The notes under the pieces: model-generated
Databases searched by the model: none
What the model saw: the letters and a program-made list of their open reading frames with translations, nothing else
Told to the model about the DNA's origin: nothing
In this document: one piece after another, positions 24,312 to 33,056 of the stretch
How the letters are laid out: each line of letters starts with the position of its first letter
Numbering within the stretch: the stretch's first letter is position 1
Source of the DNA: a virus
DNA length: 35,490 nt
Virus record (IMG/VR): IMGVR_UViG_3300021440_000077
Span: 1-35,490 of that record
Strand: one strand, 5' to 3'
Position numbers and translations under genes: made by a program

Positions 24312-24319
24312 TATTTATA
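24312..24319 (-). promoter_or_regulatory. Late-promoter candidate TATAAATA before the terminase genes
   Basis: Exact T4-type late consensus on the minus strand, overlapping the stop codon of the 177-residue gene and preceding the 49-residue, small- and large-terminase genes. Confidence 0.5.
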
Positions 24320-24848
24320 AAGACCAGTAACCTGACCCAGCTTCATGCCAGCCTAATTCGTTTTCTTCGTCATAGGCTTTAGTGAAGTCGACATAACAAC
24401 CGGACCCCAATGTATATGAACGATTACCAATTGTTGCCGTATAAAAAGACGGTCCGTCATAATTATAAGGCGTCGTAACTCTGAAATGCTTTAAGGTATC
24501 TGGCAAATTAAATGTTACACTCGTTTCTGCAGTTGTCATTGCATGAGCAGAACATACAGGAGTAACTACAGATGGATTTGTAATGGAGATTGTCTTGTCA
24601 CCATTATATTTGACATAACCGACCACATTTGAAATTGCTGGAATTAAAGTAAATTCTCCACTAGAACCTTGTTCGTTTTTAATAATGACAGTATTACCAG
24701 TAATTGACGGTGTAGGACGAACTACCTGAAATGTCATTGAAGAAACTGTAGAATTATCGATACCCCCAACGGCAAAAGATGCAGAAACTGGGAAGTTACC
24801 ACCACCGTTTGCGAAGATAATATTGTTGCTATTGTGTAATGCAGCCAT
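24315..24848 (-). CDS. Hypothetical virion-type protein, 177 residues
   Basis: Beta-rich, Ser/Thr/Asn/Gly-rich protein (MAALHNSNNIIFANGGGNFP, SSGEFTLIPAISNVVGYVKY) with an aromatic end (EENELGWHEAGSGYWSL). The composition fits fibre tips or head decoration. It begins the segment between the fibre genes and terminase, behind an AATAAATA element at 24883-24890 and an AAAGGA SD. Confidence 0.55.
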   Translation of the reverse strand: MAALHNSNNIIFANGGGNFPVSASFAVGGIDNSTVSSMTFQVVRPTPSITGNTVIIKNEQGSSGEFTLIPAISNVVGYVKYNGDKTISITNPSVVTPVCSAHAMTTAETSVTFNLPDTLKHFRVTTPYNYDGPSFYTATIGNRSYTLGSGCYVDFTKAYDEENELGWHEAGSGYWSL

Positions 24849-24882
24849 AAATAAATCCTTTAAATAATTTTACACTTTAATA

Positions 24883-24890
24883 TATTTATT
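24883..24890 (-). promoter_or_regulatory. Late-promoter-like AATAAATA before the 177-residue gene
   Basis: The minus strand reads TAATAATAAATATATTAA about 35 bases before the start, matching the elements before the portal and gp4-like genes nearly base for base. Confidence 0.45.
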
Positions 24891-24906
24891 ATTAGAAATA
24901 ATTTAC

Positions 24907-24912
24907 TATATT
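24907..24912 (+). promoter_or_regulatory. -10 element of the plus-strand HNH gene
   Basis: TTTACTATATTTT gives TATATT nine bases before the ATG at 24922, implying a nearly leaderless mRNA. No clear -35. Confidence 0.5.
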
Positions 24913-24921
24913 TTAAACTAT

Positions 24922-25491
24922 ATGATGACCAATTTAGTTATTTTAGATAAAAAATACATTTTGACAGATGAAGGGCGTTTATTTAATAGAATTACTGGCG
25001 AAGAATTTATACCAACCTGCGATGGTAGTGGTTATCAACAATTGTGTAGATACATTGATGGAATTAAAAAATCTGTAAAAATTCACCAATTAGTTATGCA
25101 ATATTTTGGACCATCTAAACCGGGAGATAATTATGAGATTGACCATTTTAATAGAAATAAATTAGATAATTCAATAGGTAATTTAAGATGGTTTACTCAT
25201 AAAGAGAATGAATATAATGTGGATAGGAATTTAGAAATCGGAAAACGAGCATGTGATTATAGCACAAATGAAGAATATCATAGAGAATATTCAAAAGAAT
25301 GGCAGCAATCGCATAAGGAATCAACGAGAAAAGCAGCAAAGAAATATGCCTCTTCTGAGAAGGGTAAAACATATATAAAAAATTGGGCAAAAGCAAATAA
25401 AGGAAAAAAAGTAGAAGCAACCAGAAAAAGTAGAGCTAAAGCGAAAGGCTTTAGCTCTTGGGAAGAATATCAAAATGCTAAACATCAATAG
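24922..25491 (+). CDS. HNH homing endonuclease
   Basis: A 189-residue nuclease on the strand opposite to the flanking late genes. The HNH core is KIHQLVMQYFGP, then YEIDHFNRNKLDNSIGNLRW with THKEN, the usual H-N-N pattern of phage nucleases with a NUMOD4-like N terminus. The C-terminal ~75 residues are Lys-rich with YASSEKGKTYIKNWAKANKG, a repeat-like DNA-binding tail. There is no SD; a -10 element sits just upstream. Orientation and private promoter suggest a mobile insertion. Confidence 0.85.
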   Translation: MMTNLVILDKKYILTDEGRLFNRITGEEFIPTCDGSGYQQLCRYIDGIKKSVKIHQLVMQYFGPSKPGDNYEIDHFNRNKLDNSIGNLRWFTHKENEYNVDRNLEIGKRACDYSTNEEYHREYSKEWQQSHKESTRKAAKKYASSEKGKTYIKNWAKANKGKKVEATRKSRAKAKGFSSWEEYQNAKHQ

Positions 25492-25539
25492 ATTGCTGCA
25501 GGCATTTAAAACTCCTTGAATAAAAATTTACTATTATAT

Positions 25540-26475
25540 TTATGCTCTAGAAACTACTCCGTCCCATACAAATGTAGCAGTTTGTCCTGTACCAGTTTTT
25601 GCATCAAAAACGGTTGCTGTTGCTAATGTGTTCCATCCGCCGTTTTTTACTATCATAACTGGAGAATTACTCCATTCAATATATTGCATTTGAACCCCGT
25701 TATCACAAAAATAAGTAGAACCACCCAACGTAGCGAATGTATATTGTGTCCAAGAGCCTTTCAATTTCCAATCACCGCCAATTCTTAGAGTTATATGAAA
25801 TGCTGATTCATTTGCGTTTTTTTGGGTTAAAAACAAATGTGCATCTGAAACTGTCCCGCCGGAAGACCAATTTGCAGTGTTAATAACAACATGCATAGGA
25901 TTATTCGCAGTAGAAGACCACCAACCAGCATTGTTAGATTGTGAATAATGAGTATATCCAGAAGTTCCAGTTAAAGCTGTAAATGCTCTATAGCCAGATA
26001 CTGCACTATTGTAAATGTTAATTAACGAAACACCATTATAAGCATTAGTAGCATAATAGGCAGTAGATGCTGAACCTGCGGAAGCTACCTTAATAGCTGT
26101 ATTTGTTAAATTATATGCGTCGGTAGCACTGAGAGCAGAACCAGCATTTGTTGCAGAAATATTTTTACCGTTTATTGTCTGAACATAATCTGTAGTTCCA
26201 CCTGTTGCGGTTACAACACCGCCTCCGCCGCCGCCCTGTGAGTAAATTCCAGAACCATTAATCTGAGAAATCTGGTCATCAGTATAACCAAATGTTAAGG
26301 TATCTTGTTTACCAGTTACTGATGCTGTAGTAGCGTAATCAGACATTCCTGCGGTTGTCTGATATTTGCTTGTAATTACATCGCCATTAGAATCTTGATA
26401 AGCTTTTATTGCAGACTGAGCACCAGCTGCAATAATTTGTTTACCGTCATAAGAAGAAATACCTGTAATTGCCAT
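25540..26475 (-). CDS. Tail fibre protein, 311 residues
   Basis: Begins MAITGISSYDGKQIIAAGAQ, with the Ala/Ser/Thr repeat style of trimeric phage fibres (ASVTGKQDTLTFGYTDDQIS) and a flexible Gly run (residues ~77-82). The C-terminal half (HVVINTANWSSGGTVSDAHL, FHITLRIGGDWKLKGSWTQY) looks like a globular tip domain, ending FVWDGVVSRA. It is last in a run of fibre genes and has an AAGAGG SD. Receptor binding is inferred. Confidence 0.65.
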   Translation of the reverse strand: MAITGISSYDGKQIIAAGAQSAIKAYQDSNGDVITSKYQTTAGMSDYATTASVTGKQDTLTFGYTDDQISQINGSGIYSQGGGGGGVVTATGGTTDYVQTINGKNISATNAGSALSATDAYNLTNTAIKVASAGSASTAYYATNAYNGVSLINIYNSAVSGYRAFTALTGTSGYTHYSQSNNAGWWSSTANNPMHVVINTANWSSGGTVSDAHLFLTQKNANESAFHITLRIGGDWKLKGSWTQYTFATLGGSTYFCDNGVQMQYIEWSNSPVMIVKNGGWNTLATATVFDAKTGTGQTATFVWDGVVSRA

Positions 26476-26496
26476 TTAAAACCTCTTATTATTTAT

Positions 26497-29136
26497 TTAG
26501 ATTGAACCTGTTGCTGTAGAAGGGTTAACCCAAGAAGCAGAAGCAGTTTGAACGTGATTCAATAAAGCTTTAAGTGCATTAATTTCTTCATAATTAAGCG
26601 TAGCTCTAACATTCCAAGATTGATCGTAGAAGTTGATATAAGCTGGTGTTAAATCGACTACGCCTGTTATAGCTTCACCTGCAGAATTTTGAGCAGAACC
26701 TTGAATTCTAAATCTTGTAGCACCATCTGCAGCAGTAGTATACCAACGGTTATTTCCTGCAGAATCATAGATTTCCATTCCAAGTGGACCAAACGAAGCA
26801 GTTCCCCATTGATTCCAGAATCTTACTCTTTCAGAACCTATTTGCCATATCTTGTTTTCTCCGTCACCACCTTCGCCTGTAGCAGTCAAGCTATGTGCGG
26901 CAGTTCGGTAAACAATAGCACCATTTACTATGTCTAAACTTGCGGTAGTTGCATCAGAATAACTAGAATTTGCATTAGGTACAACAGCTCCAGAATTCCA
27001 GTTCATCTGTAAGTAGCCGCCGCCAGCACCGTCTAATTCTGCCCAGAAGGATTTATTACCAGTATAGTTCTGTGCAACCTGTAAATGTGCTTCGTTTGCA
27101 TTTTCCTTATTCTGGTTATACATTTCAACCCATCCAGAAGCAGCAGTTACGCGAATACCGGAAGCGACATTGTAAACAGTAGTTCCAGAAGTACCAGTTG
27201 TTATATTAGTGTAAGGAATATATTTACCAGCAGCGTTTGCAGTAGCCTCGTTATAAGCATAACTAGAAGCAGCTGTAATAGTATTCTGCCAGTCTTTGCC
27301 AGAAATCGTAAAGGTAGTTCCTGCAGTTGTGACATTGATATTAGAACCAGCCTTGACGTCATAAGTAGAACCCGCAGAGAAAGCAGTTCCATTATAACCT
27401 GTAATCTTTCCATTTGCAGTTTCCCAACCGCCAGTTACAATAGTCGCAGTTTGCGAAGAAACAGCCCCATTTGCAGAAGTTGCAGAATTAGCATAATTTG
27501 TCCTTTCAGCAGAGATTGCAGAACCGTCATAACCTGTGATATAACCGTCAGAGAATCCTAAAGCAGATTCATACATGACTCCTTCAACTTCTGGTAATCC
27601 AGAAATACCGATAACTGTAGCAGATTCAGAATCTTCGACGAAGTATAATGGTTCCTGAACTCCTAATTTAGCAGACTGTGCAGAAATCTTATGTTCAACA
27701 TTGTTTACAATAATTGGTGCGATACCTTCATATTCAATTCCACCTTGACCAGCAAAAGCAGAACCGCTATAACCAGTAATATAATTGTCACCGTCATATT
27801 CCAATCCTGAAGTTAACATTAAACCAGTAGGAATCTGGGCTACTGCATTGGCTGAGGCGTCCTGAATTTCTGAAGTCCAGTCCTTACCACTTACAACATG
27901 GTCAGTTATATCTATATTTTGACCAGCACTGTATGGAGTGTTATCACCAGTAACGGCTGTCAAGTAATGCTGGTCAACAACCCAGTTGACTGCTGAATTA
28001 TAAGCGTTACCAGATGCGTTCTGGATAGTCGGTGTCCAGTCCGGGAGTTCCTGGTGAGCAGTTAGATATGTATCAACAATTTTACGTCCTAAGGAGTCGT
28101 ATGTAGCAGAATCAGCAGACGGAACAGAACCTGTAACACTTATAACATGATCAACAATAGAAATGTTAGAACCAGCGCTATATTCAACGACATTAGCAGC
28201 ATAGATAGCAGATCCATTAATGGATGAAACTTCTCCTTCAGAGTTTGTTTCGAATGTTGGAAACGCGGAATCATCAATACCGATAACCGTAGAAGATGGA
28301 GTGTCTTCAACGAAATATAAAGGACCTTGAACACCCAATTTAGCAGATTGTGCAGAAATTAAGTGGTTTTCATTATCAACTACAATAGGAGCAATACCAG
28401 AATATTCGACACCGCCTGCACCACCAGAAATACCGATAATCGTAGCTGTTTCGCTATCTTCAACGAAATAAAGAGGTGACTGAACGCCAAGTAAAGCAGA
28501 TTTTGCAGAAATCTTCATCTCATCGTTATTGACAACGATTGGCTCTATACCTTCGTATCTACCACCACCGGCACCTGCAAAAGCGGAATTGTTATATGCA
28601 GTGATAAAACCATCAACATCTAGTTCCCAACCACCGTCAAGGAATTGTGCTGTTAATGCAGTATAAGCGACATTAGCAACTTCGGCATTCAAAGCAGAAG
28701 AAGCAGAATTAGCGAAATTTGCGGTTGCGACGAAATCAGCAGAATCGGCATGTGTTGCATTGTCAGCATAATCGGCATGATATGCATCGTCTGCATGATA
28801 AGAATTATTTGCAGATTCGGCAAAGAAACCGTCACCAGAAATAGACGAAATTAGATTACCGTTATAACCTAATGCAGAATTCTGGACATATGGAAGGTTA
28901 TCAACGTCCTGATGAGCTGTTAAATACCCTTGTTCTTCAGTCCAAGCAGTAGACTGATTAAATGCTTCGTTTACAATGTCGCCTGAAGTGGAAGAAATTG
29001 CAGAGTTAATTTCGTTATCCCAATACTTACCAGAAATTACATGGTCAGTAATGTTAATATTCGGACCTGCAAAATATTCCTGAGATCCGCCCTCGCCAAC
29101 TCTTAAAATACGGTTATGTTCGCTTAATAAATTCAT
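26497..29136 (-). CDS. Large modular tail fibre protein, 879 residues
   Basis: The longest complete gene in the window. It carries three copies of a ~43-residue module with YEGIxPIxVNN, ISAxSAxLGVQ and PLYFVEDSE segments (about residues 193, 245 and 465), and four copies of a GxNIxITDHVISGKDW-type segment. An alanine-rich block (HADDAYHADYADNATHADSA, ~residues 113-132) is probably a trimeric coil. The C-terminal third (WAELDGAGGGYLQMNWNSGA onward) is a beta-rich tip. SD CAGGAG. The module also occurs in the fibre gene at the right edge, showing shuffling between fibre genes. Confidence 0.72.
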   Translation of the reverse strand: MNLLSEHNRILRVGEGGSQEYFAGPNINITDHVISGKYWDNEINSAISSTSGDIVNEAFNQSTAWTEEQGYLTAHQDVDNLPYVQNSALGYNGNLISSISGDGFFAESANNSYHADDAYHADYADNATHADSADFVATANFANSASSALNAEVANVAYTALTAQFLDGGWELDVDGFITAYNNSAFAGAGGGRYEGIEPIVVNNDEMKISAKSALLGVQSPLYFVEDSETATIIGISGGAGGVEYSGIAPIVVDNENHLISAQSAKLGVQGPLYFVEDTPSSTVIGIDDSAFPTFETNSEGEVSSINGSAIYAANVVEYSAGSNISIVDHVISVTGSVPSADSATYDSLGRKIVDTYLTAHQELPDWTPTIQNASGNAYNSAVNWVVDQHYLTAVTGDNTPYSAGQNIDITDHVVSGKDWTSEIQDASANAVAQIPTGLMLTSGLEYDGDNYITGYSGSAFAGQGGIEYEGIAPIIVNNVEHKISAQSAKLGVQEPLYFVEDSESATVIGISGLPEVEGVMYESALGFSDGYITGYDGSAISAERTNYANSATSANGAVSSQTATIVTGGWETANGKITGYNGTAFSAGSTYDVKAGSNINVTTAGTTFTISGKDWQNTITAASSYAYNEATANAAGKYIPYTNITTGTSGTTVYNVASGIRVTAASGWVEMYNQNKENANEAHLQVAQNYTGNKSFWAELDGAGGGYLQMNWNSGAVVPNANSSYSDATTASLDIVNGAIVYRTAAHSLTATGEGGDGENKIWQIGSERVRFWNQWGTASFGPLGMEIYDSAGNNRWYTTAADGATRFRIQGSAQNSAGEAITGVVDLTPAYINFYDQSWNVRATLNYEEINALKALLNHVQTASASWVNPSTATGSI

Positions 29137-29160
29137 CGCTAAAACTCCTGTATTATTTAT

Positions 29161-30114
29161 TTAAGGATGTAGGCCACTAATATAACCATACCATACAGCA
29201 GAATTTGGTCTTATATTAGAAACTGTGTGACCCGTTGATGGTGCAGTTCCTGTGACATAAAATGTTAATTTCTGATTATTACCGGTTATAACAATAGGTG
29301 ACGATAAAACAACTTTTCCAGGATTTCCATTATTTAATGTATAAATTGAACCAGTTTCATTTATCATAGACCCTGTAGAGTTTAAAGTTTGTCCATTTAA
29401 TTTAATCTTAAGGTTATTTACTCTCCCGTTTATATTATTAGTAACGCCTGTTACATTAATATAAACAGCTGTAATAAATGCAGATTCAGTTCCTGAAAGT
29501 TTCATATAACCAGCGGTTACATTATGTCTTAAACCATCGCTAACTTCACTATATGTTGTGTATTTATCTTTCATTCCATAAAAATCATTATATTTTACCG
29601 GTGATGGATAAGCAAAAATATTTCCTGTAAATTCTAAGTTTACAGCAGTTCCATCCCAGCGCATACCGGTAAGATTTCTAGAAACAGTATATGACTTTGT
29701 AACTCTAGTAACTGGTTGGAAATAGTCTATTGTTGGATTGTTGTCTGCAGTTAAATAACTACCAGTGAATGCAGTAGCACCCTGGAAAGGTGTTCCATTA
29801 TTAAAATACATTGCTGTATAATAGGGTACAGCAGAAAATCCAGCTCTTGCAGTCACGTCATTATTCAAAGTGAACTGATTGCCGGTTAAGGTTGCGCCTG
29901 TAATAGAATAACCAGAAAAACCATAGTTTGCATTTGGTGTGTTACTCAACGTGACATTAGTCCCAGAAAAACCAGACATTGGAGAAGCAGTCATTGCGCC
30001 GTGACCGTCAGTGGAAGTAGTGACCTGGTAAATATTTCTTTGCCAGAGCATTTCTTTGGAATTATTTAACAAAGCCTGCCCATTGAATGCTAATGAATAA
30101 GATGATTGTATCAT
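29161..30114 (-). CDS. Virion or fibre-associated protein with an InlB-like repeat
   Basis: A 317-residue beta-rich protein. Residues ~45-95 (GTNVTLSNTPNANYGFSGYS, then TGNQFTLNNDVTARAGFS) resemble the divergent InlB B-repeat of surface adhesins. The rest is Asn/Gly/Thr-rich (INGRVNNLKIKLNGQTLNST) and ends NSAVWYGYISGLHP. Its ATG overlaps the holin-like stop (ATGA). Adhesion or fibre function is inferred from composition and context. Confidence 0.58.
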   Translation of the reverse strand: MIQSSYSLAFNGQALLNNSKEMLWQRNIYQVTTSTDGHGAMTASPMSGFSGTNVTLSNTPNANYGFSGYSITGATLTGNQFTLNNDVTARAGFSAVPYYTAMYFNNGTPFQGATAFTGSYLTADNNPTIDYFQPVTRVTKSYTVSRNLTGMRWDGTAVNLEFTGNIFAYPSPVKYNDFYGMKDKYTTYSEVSDGLRHNVTAGYMKLSGTESAFITAVYINVTGVTNNINGRVNNLKIKLNGQTLNSTGSMINETGSIYTLNNGNPGKVVLSSPIVITGNNQKLTFYVTGTAPSTGHTVSNIRPNSAVWYGYISGLHP

Positions 30115-30374
30115 TTCTGTTTGCCCTCCAATAACATCTGGATATACTTTAACGACGTTTCAATAGAAGCCAGACGTGCGTCCAAATCCAAGTCTTTCAG
30201 TCTCTGTATTTCGCTCTCCAACAGTTTTACTCTTGTGTCCATGGATTCCTGAGCATCGTCCCTCTTGGCTTTCGTATCTTTGCGCTGGAAGTAAATTATC
30301 AGATACAGTATAGCCGCGACGACTATAGTCTTCAAATCCCCAGTAGAGAATGCGTTTGTCAATATGTCTTCCAT
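30111..30374 (-). CDS. Holin-like small membrane protein
   Basis: An 87-residue protein with one N-terminal membrane segment (LKTIVVAAILYLIIYFQ, residues ~14-30), a charged turn (RKDTKAKRDDAQES) and a C-terminal coiled coil (RVKLLESEIQRLKDLDLDAR). Layout fits single-span phage holins or membrane-anchored lysis accessory proteins. No endolysin gene is visible beside it, so lysis function is likely rather than certain. Confidence 0.55.
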   Translation of the reverse strand: MEDILTNAFSTGDLKTIVVAAILYLIIYFQRKDTKAKRDDAQESMDTRVKLLESEIQRLKDLDLDARLASIETSLKYIQMLLEGKQK

Positions 30375-30385
30375 TATAGCCCTGC

Positions 30386-30865
30386 TTAGTTATTGACGAT
30401 ACGATTGATGCCGATGACTGCGTAAATTCCTTTAGGAAAAGAACCTCCTTCTTTTACATAAGTTGACTTACAAGTTACTCTTTGGTCTGATATTTTATTT
30501 GCGGAATTATTAGAAATAGTCCATTTACCTGCATCTATGATAAAGTTAGTTCCATCGTTAGCAATAATAACGGAGGTCATATTCCAATCTGGTTGAGTTC
30601 CAGAAAATTCATGAAAAATAGAACTATCATAACCACGACCTTCCAATACTTTTACACGTTCAAATGCAGAGGGTGGTTCTGACATTACTACAGTCCCAGT
30701 AGTCGGTGAACCAGGAGCTGCAGTAAACAGCACCGTTTCATTATATCCAGGCACAACACCCAATGGACTATCCACAGTTCCATTTCCGCTCAGCGAAGCG
30801 TCGTGATTAACGATTTCGGCTCCTTCAGTAATGAAGCCACCAATTTCCATTAACTCTTTTGCCAT
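30386..30865 (-). CDS. Fibre-tip paralogue, 159 residues
   Basis: One of three related small proteins. Shared features: an ETVLF/W segment followed by a LSEP-like stretch (VVMSEPPSAFERVKVLEG), a variable middle (EFSGTQPDWNMTSVIIANDG) and the end AVIGINRIVNN. Its first ~40 residues (EGAEIVNHDASLSGNGTVDS) are unlike the others. Start overlaps the previous stop (TAATG) with a GGAG SD. Probably an alternative receptor-binding tip; inferred. Confidence 0.62.
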   Translation of the reverse strand: MAKELMEIGGFITEGAEIVNHDASLSGNGTVDSPLGVVPGYNETVLFTAAPGSPTTGTVVMSEPPSAFERVKVLEGRGYDSSIFHEFSGTQPDWNMTSVIIANDGTNFIIDAGKWTISNNSANKISDQRVTCKSTYVKEGGSFPKGIYAVIGINRIVNN

Positions 30866-31380
30866 TATGCGTTCTCCTTACGATTTACTCCAATTATGCG
30901 TTGAATGTTAGGTCCTTGCGTATTATTTCCACCATTTGCTGATAGACCTGTATTTGACCAATATAAGAACTTCTCTTTATATAAAGTAAAATTCAAACCA
31001 TCAGTTGCTGAATAACTTGCGCCTCTAATTTGATAGGGATTGTTGTCATTCTCAAAAGTATAATACTGGAAGCATACACCAACACTATTTGGATTATAAG
31101 GTGTAGAAATTTCATAAATTGGTGTAGATGCACCGTATTGAACACCCTCAAATCGTATTTTATTGAAGGCGCTGAAGGACTCTGATAATGTAAAGGCAGT
31201 AGTATGTGAATTTGACCCTGTATTACCACTCCAAAGCACCGTTTCGTCAGGTCTCCAGCCCACATAGACAGCATCGCCGCTATTGGCAGTAAATAGAGGT
31301 TCCTGGACATAGAGCTTCTTGGCATCTATGTTATGTAAGATATAGTTGGATTGACTTATTGATTGTATTGGATCAGACAT
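30865..31380 (-). CDS. Fibre-tip paralogue, 171 residues
   Basis: Second of the related tip proteins: DETVLWSGNTGSNSHT, then LSESFSAFNKIRFEG, and the end RIIGVNRKENA. The N terminus (SISQSNYILHNIDAKKLYVQ, PLFTANSGDAVYVGWRP) aligns with that of the 172-residue paralogue. The start overlaps the HNH gene stop by eight bases. Confidence 0.62.
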   Translation of the reverse strand: MSDPIQSISQSNYILHNIDAKKLYVQEPLFTANSGDAVYVGWRPDETVLWSGNTGSNSHTTAFTLSESFSAFNKIRFEGVQYGASTPIYEISTPYNPNSVGVCFQYYTFENDNNPYQIRGASYSATDGLNFTLYKEKFLYWSNTGLSANGGNNTQGPNIQRIIGVNRKENA

Positions 31381-31867
31381 TTTCTACCTCCCAACGGCAA
31401 TATCCGTGTCTTCTGTAAAAGTTATATTCCATATTGTATAATCTAGGATTGTCCTTAGAGTTTCCAAATTTATCACGAAATTTTACTCCAAAGTCCGTAA
31501 CACATTTCCTATTATAAGTATACCCAGTGCATCTTTGTTTAGATTTGCTCATTTTTGCAAGCGTTAAAGGATTGTTGATATTTTCTTTGTGCGTCACACA
31601 TCTAAGGTTTTCTAAGCGATTATCAGTTTTATCAGTGTTAATGTGGTCTATTTCATAACCTTCTGGAATTTCGCCCATAAAGGTTTCCCAGATTGCTTTA
31701 TGTACACGCCCACTTGTACCGTGCCCGTTATGTCTTATAGCAAATCCTACATAACCATGAGTCAGTGTGTGTAAATTACATAAGACAAGCTTATCTTGCT
31801 TTTTATCGTAACGATATACCAAGCCTTCTTTAGAGAACCATCTATCATATTTGGCATTGTATTTCAT
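31373..31867 (-). CDS. HNH homing endonuclease, paralogue of the one at 33047-33511
   Basis: A 164-residue nuclease. NUMOD4-like start (KYDRWFSKEGLVYRYDKKQD), then HNH core VHKAIWETFMGEIPEGYEID with HINTDKTDNRLENLRCVTHK. The C terminus has a distinctive FRDKFG and YRRHGYCRWE tail shared with the second copy. It sits between two fibre-tip genes with a normal SD (AAGGAGG), so it is expressed with the operon. Confidence 0.85.
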   Translation of the reverse strand: MKYNAKYDRWFSKEGLVYRYDKKQDKLVLCNLHTLTHGYVGFAIRHNGHGTSGRVHKAIWETFMGEIPEGYEIDHINTDKTDNRLENLRCVTHKENINNPLTLAKMSKSKQRCTGYTYNRKCVTDFGVKFRDKFGNSKDNPRLYNMEYNFYRRHGYCRWEVENV

Positions 31868-31881
31868 TATGTTAAACCTCC

Positions 31882-32400
31882 TTATGCGTTAGAACCACTG
31901 ATGCGGTTGATGCCGACTACTTTTAACAACCAGTTATAACCTTGTCTATTAAACCCACCACCAGCAAATGCAGTAGATAAGTTGATTGTGCTGTTATATG
32001 GATTAGTTAAAGATGTTCCATTACAGTTGAATTTTGCTTCACGCCAGAATATATTGTCGTTGCTTGGTCCGTCACATCGCCAAGCAACTAAATTGTAGTT
32101 AAAATTATTATACGCGTTGAATGTATGGTATTCAGCATTTTCAACATAATCATCAGCGGCATACAAAAATGCAACTTTCTCAAAATTTGTTATTGGTTCT
32201 GACAATGTTTGCGGCCATTGTAAGTCTTTAGTAAATGTATTATTAGTGTTTTCCCACAGCACCGTTTCATCTGTGCCAATTCTCACTGTGCCTGCGGAAG
32301 GCTCGTCTATCTTGATGCCAGGACCAGCTACGAAATTTGTGGCTGATGTCTGACCTAATACGAAACTTCCGTTTGCTATACTTTGTATGTTTTCACTCAT
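31882..32400 (-). CDS. Fibre-tip paralogue, 172 residues
   Basis: Third related tip protein: DETVLWENTNNTFTKDLQWP, TLSEPITNFEKVAFLYAADD, and the end KVVGINRISGSNA. N terminus SENIQSIANGSFVLGQTSAT then FVAGPGIKIDEPSAGTV, which echoes the GPNIxI segments of the large fibre. SD GGAGGA. Confidence 0.62.
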   Translation of the reverse strand: MSENIQSIANGSFVLGQTSATNFVAGPGIKIDEPSAGTVRIGTDETVLWENTNNTFTKDLQWPQTLSEPITNFEKVAFLYAADDYVENAEYHTFNAYNNFNYNLVAWRCDGPSNDNIFWREAKFNCNGTSLTNPYNSTINLSTAFAGGGFNRQGYNWLLKVVGINRISGSNA

Positions 32401-32414
32401 TTAAACTTTCCTCC

Positions 32415-33056
32415 TTATCTCTTAGGAATACCGAGATAATCAACATAGATTAACCTGCTAGCAGCAGTTGGTGATACTTCACGAGAATTAAAATTCAAGG
32501 TGCCATCACTAAACCAACTTAAATAATCAGCCCAACCTTCCCAGTCAATAACCGTTGGAATGAACGTATTGTCTAATAAAGCACTTGCTCCATTAGTTGC
32601 GATTTGAACTGCATGCCATGTTGCAGGCATAGCAGTCGTTGGTCTTAACTGTCCTTTTATTCGACACATTCCATTTGAAAGATAATACCAATACAGATAT
32701 GAAGTACCTGATACATAAGTGCTATTCAGTGTGTATGCACCAGATTCAGTAATACTTATAGGGTATTCCCCAAGTAGCTGAGCAACAGCACTCAAGTTGA
32801 CGCCAAGTGCAAATTGCGCTGAGTTACTTAAATGACAAAGCGTATCGTCATGAACCAGGAATTGCTTTTCAGCCCCGTATTGCGCTATTGCACTTCCATT
32901 TAATGCAGATACCTCGTTCACTGCATTATAGCCAACACCTGATTCTGGTAAATATGATGTTATCGGATAACCATTTACATCGTAGCTTGCAGTAGAAGCA
33001 CTATAAGCTGATTGTGCAAAGAATGCACTGTTATTAACACCTGAAATTACTTGCAT
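32415..33056 (-). CDS. Fibre protein, 213 residues
   Basis: Starts at the ATG at 33056 (MQVISGVNNSAFFAQSAYSA) with GGGAGG four bases upstream; the in-frame ATG at 33074 lacks such a site. The N-terminal ~90 residues carry SAxSA and NGYPITSY segments like the large fibre; the rest (YLYWYYLSNGMCRIKGQLRP, TVIDWEGWADYLSWFSDGTL) is a tip domain ending LIYVDYLGIPKR. The start overlaps the end of the HNH gene. Confidence 0.62.
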   Translation of the reverse strand: MQVISGVNNSAFFAQSAYSASTASYDVNGYPITSYLPESGVGYNAVNEVSALNGSAIAQYGAEKQFLVHDDTLCHLSNSAQFALGVNLSAVAQLLGEYPISITESGAYTLNSTYVSGTSYLYWYYLSNGMCRIKGQLRPTTAMPATWHAVQIATNGASALLDNTFIPTVIDWEGWADYLSWFSDGTLNFNSREVSPTAASRLIYVDYLGIPKR

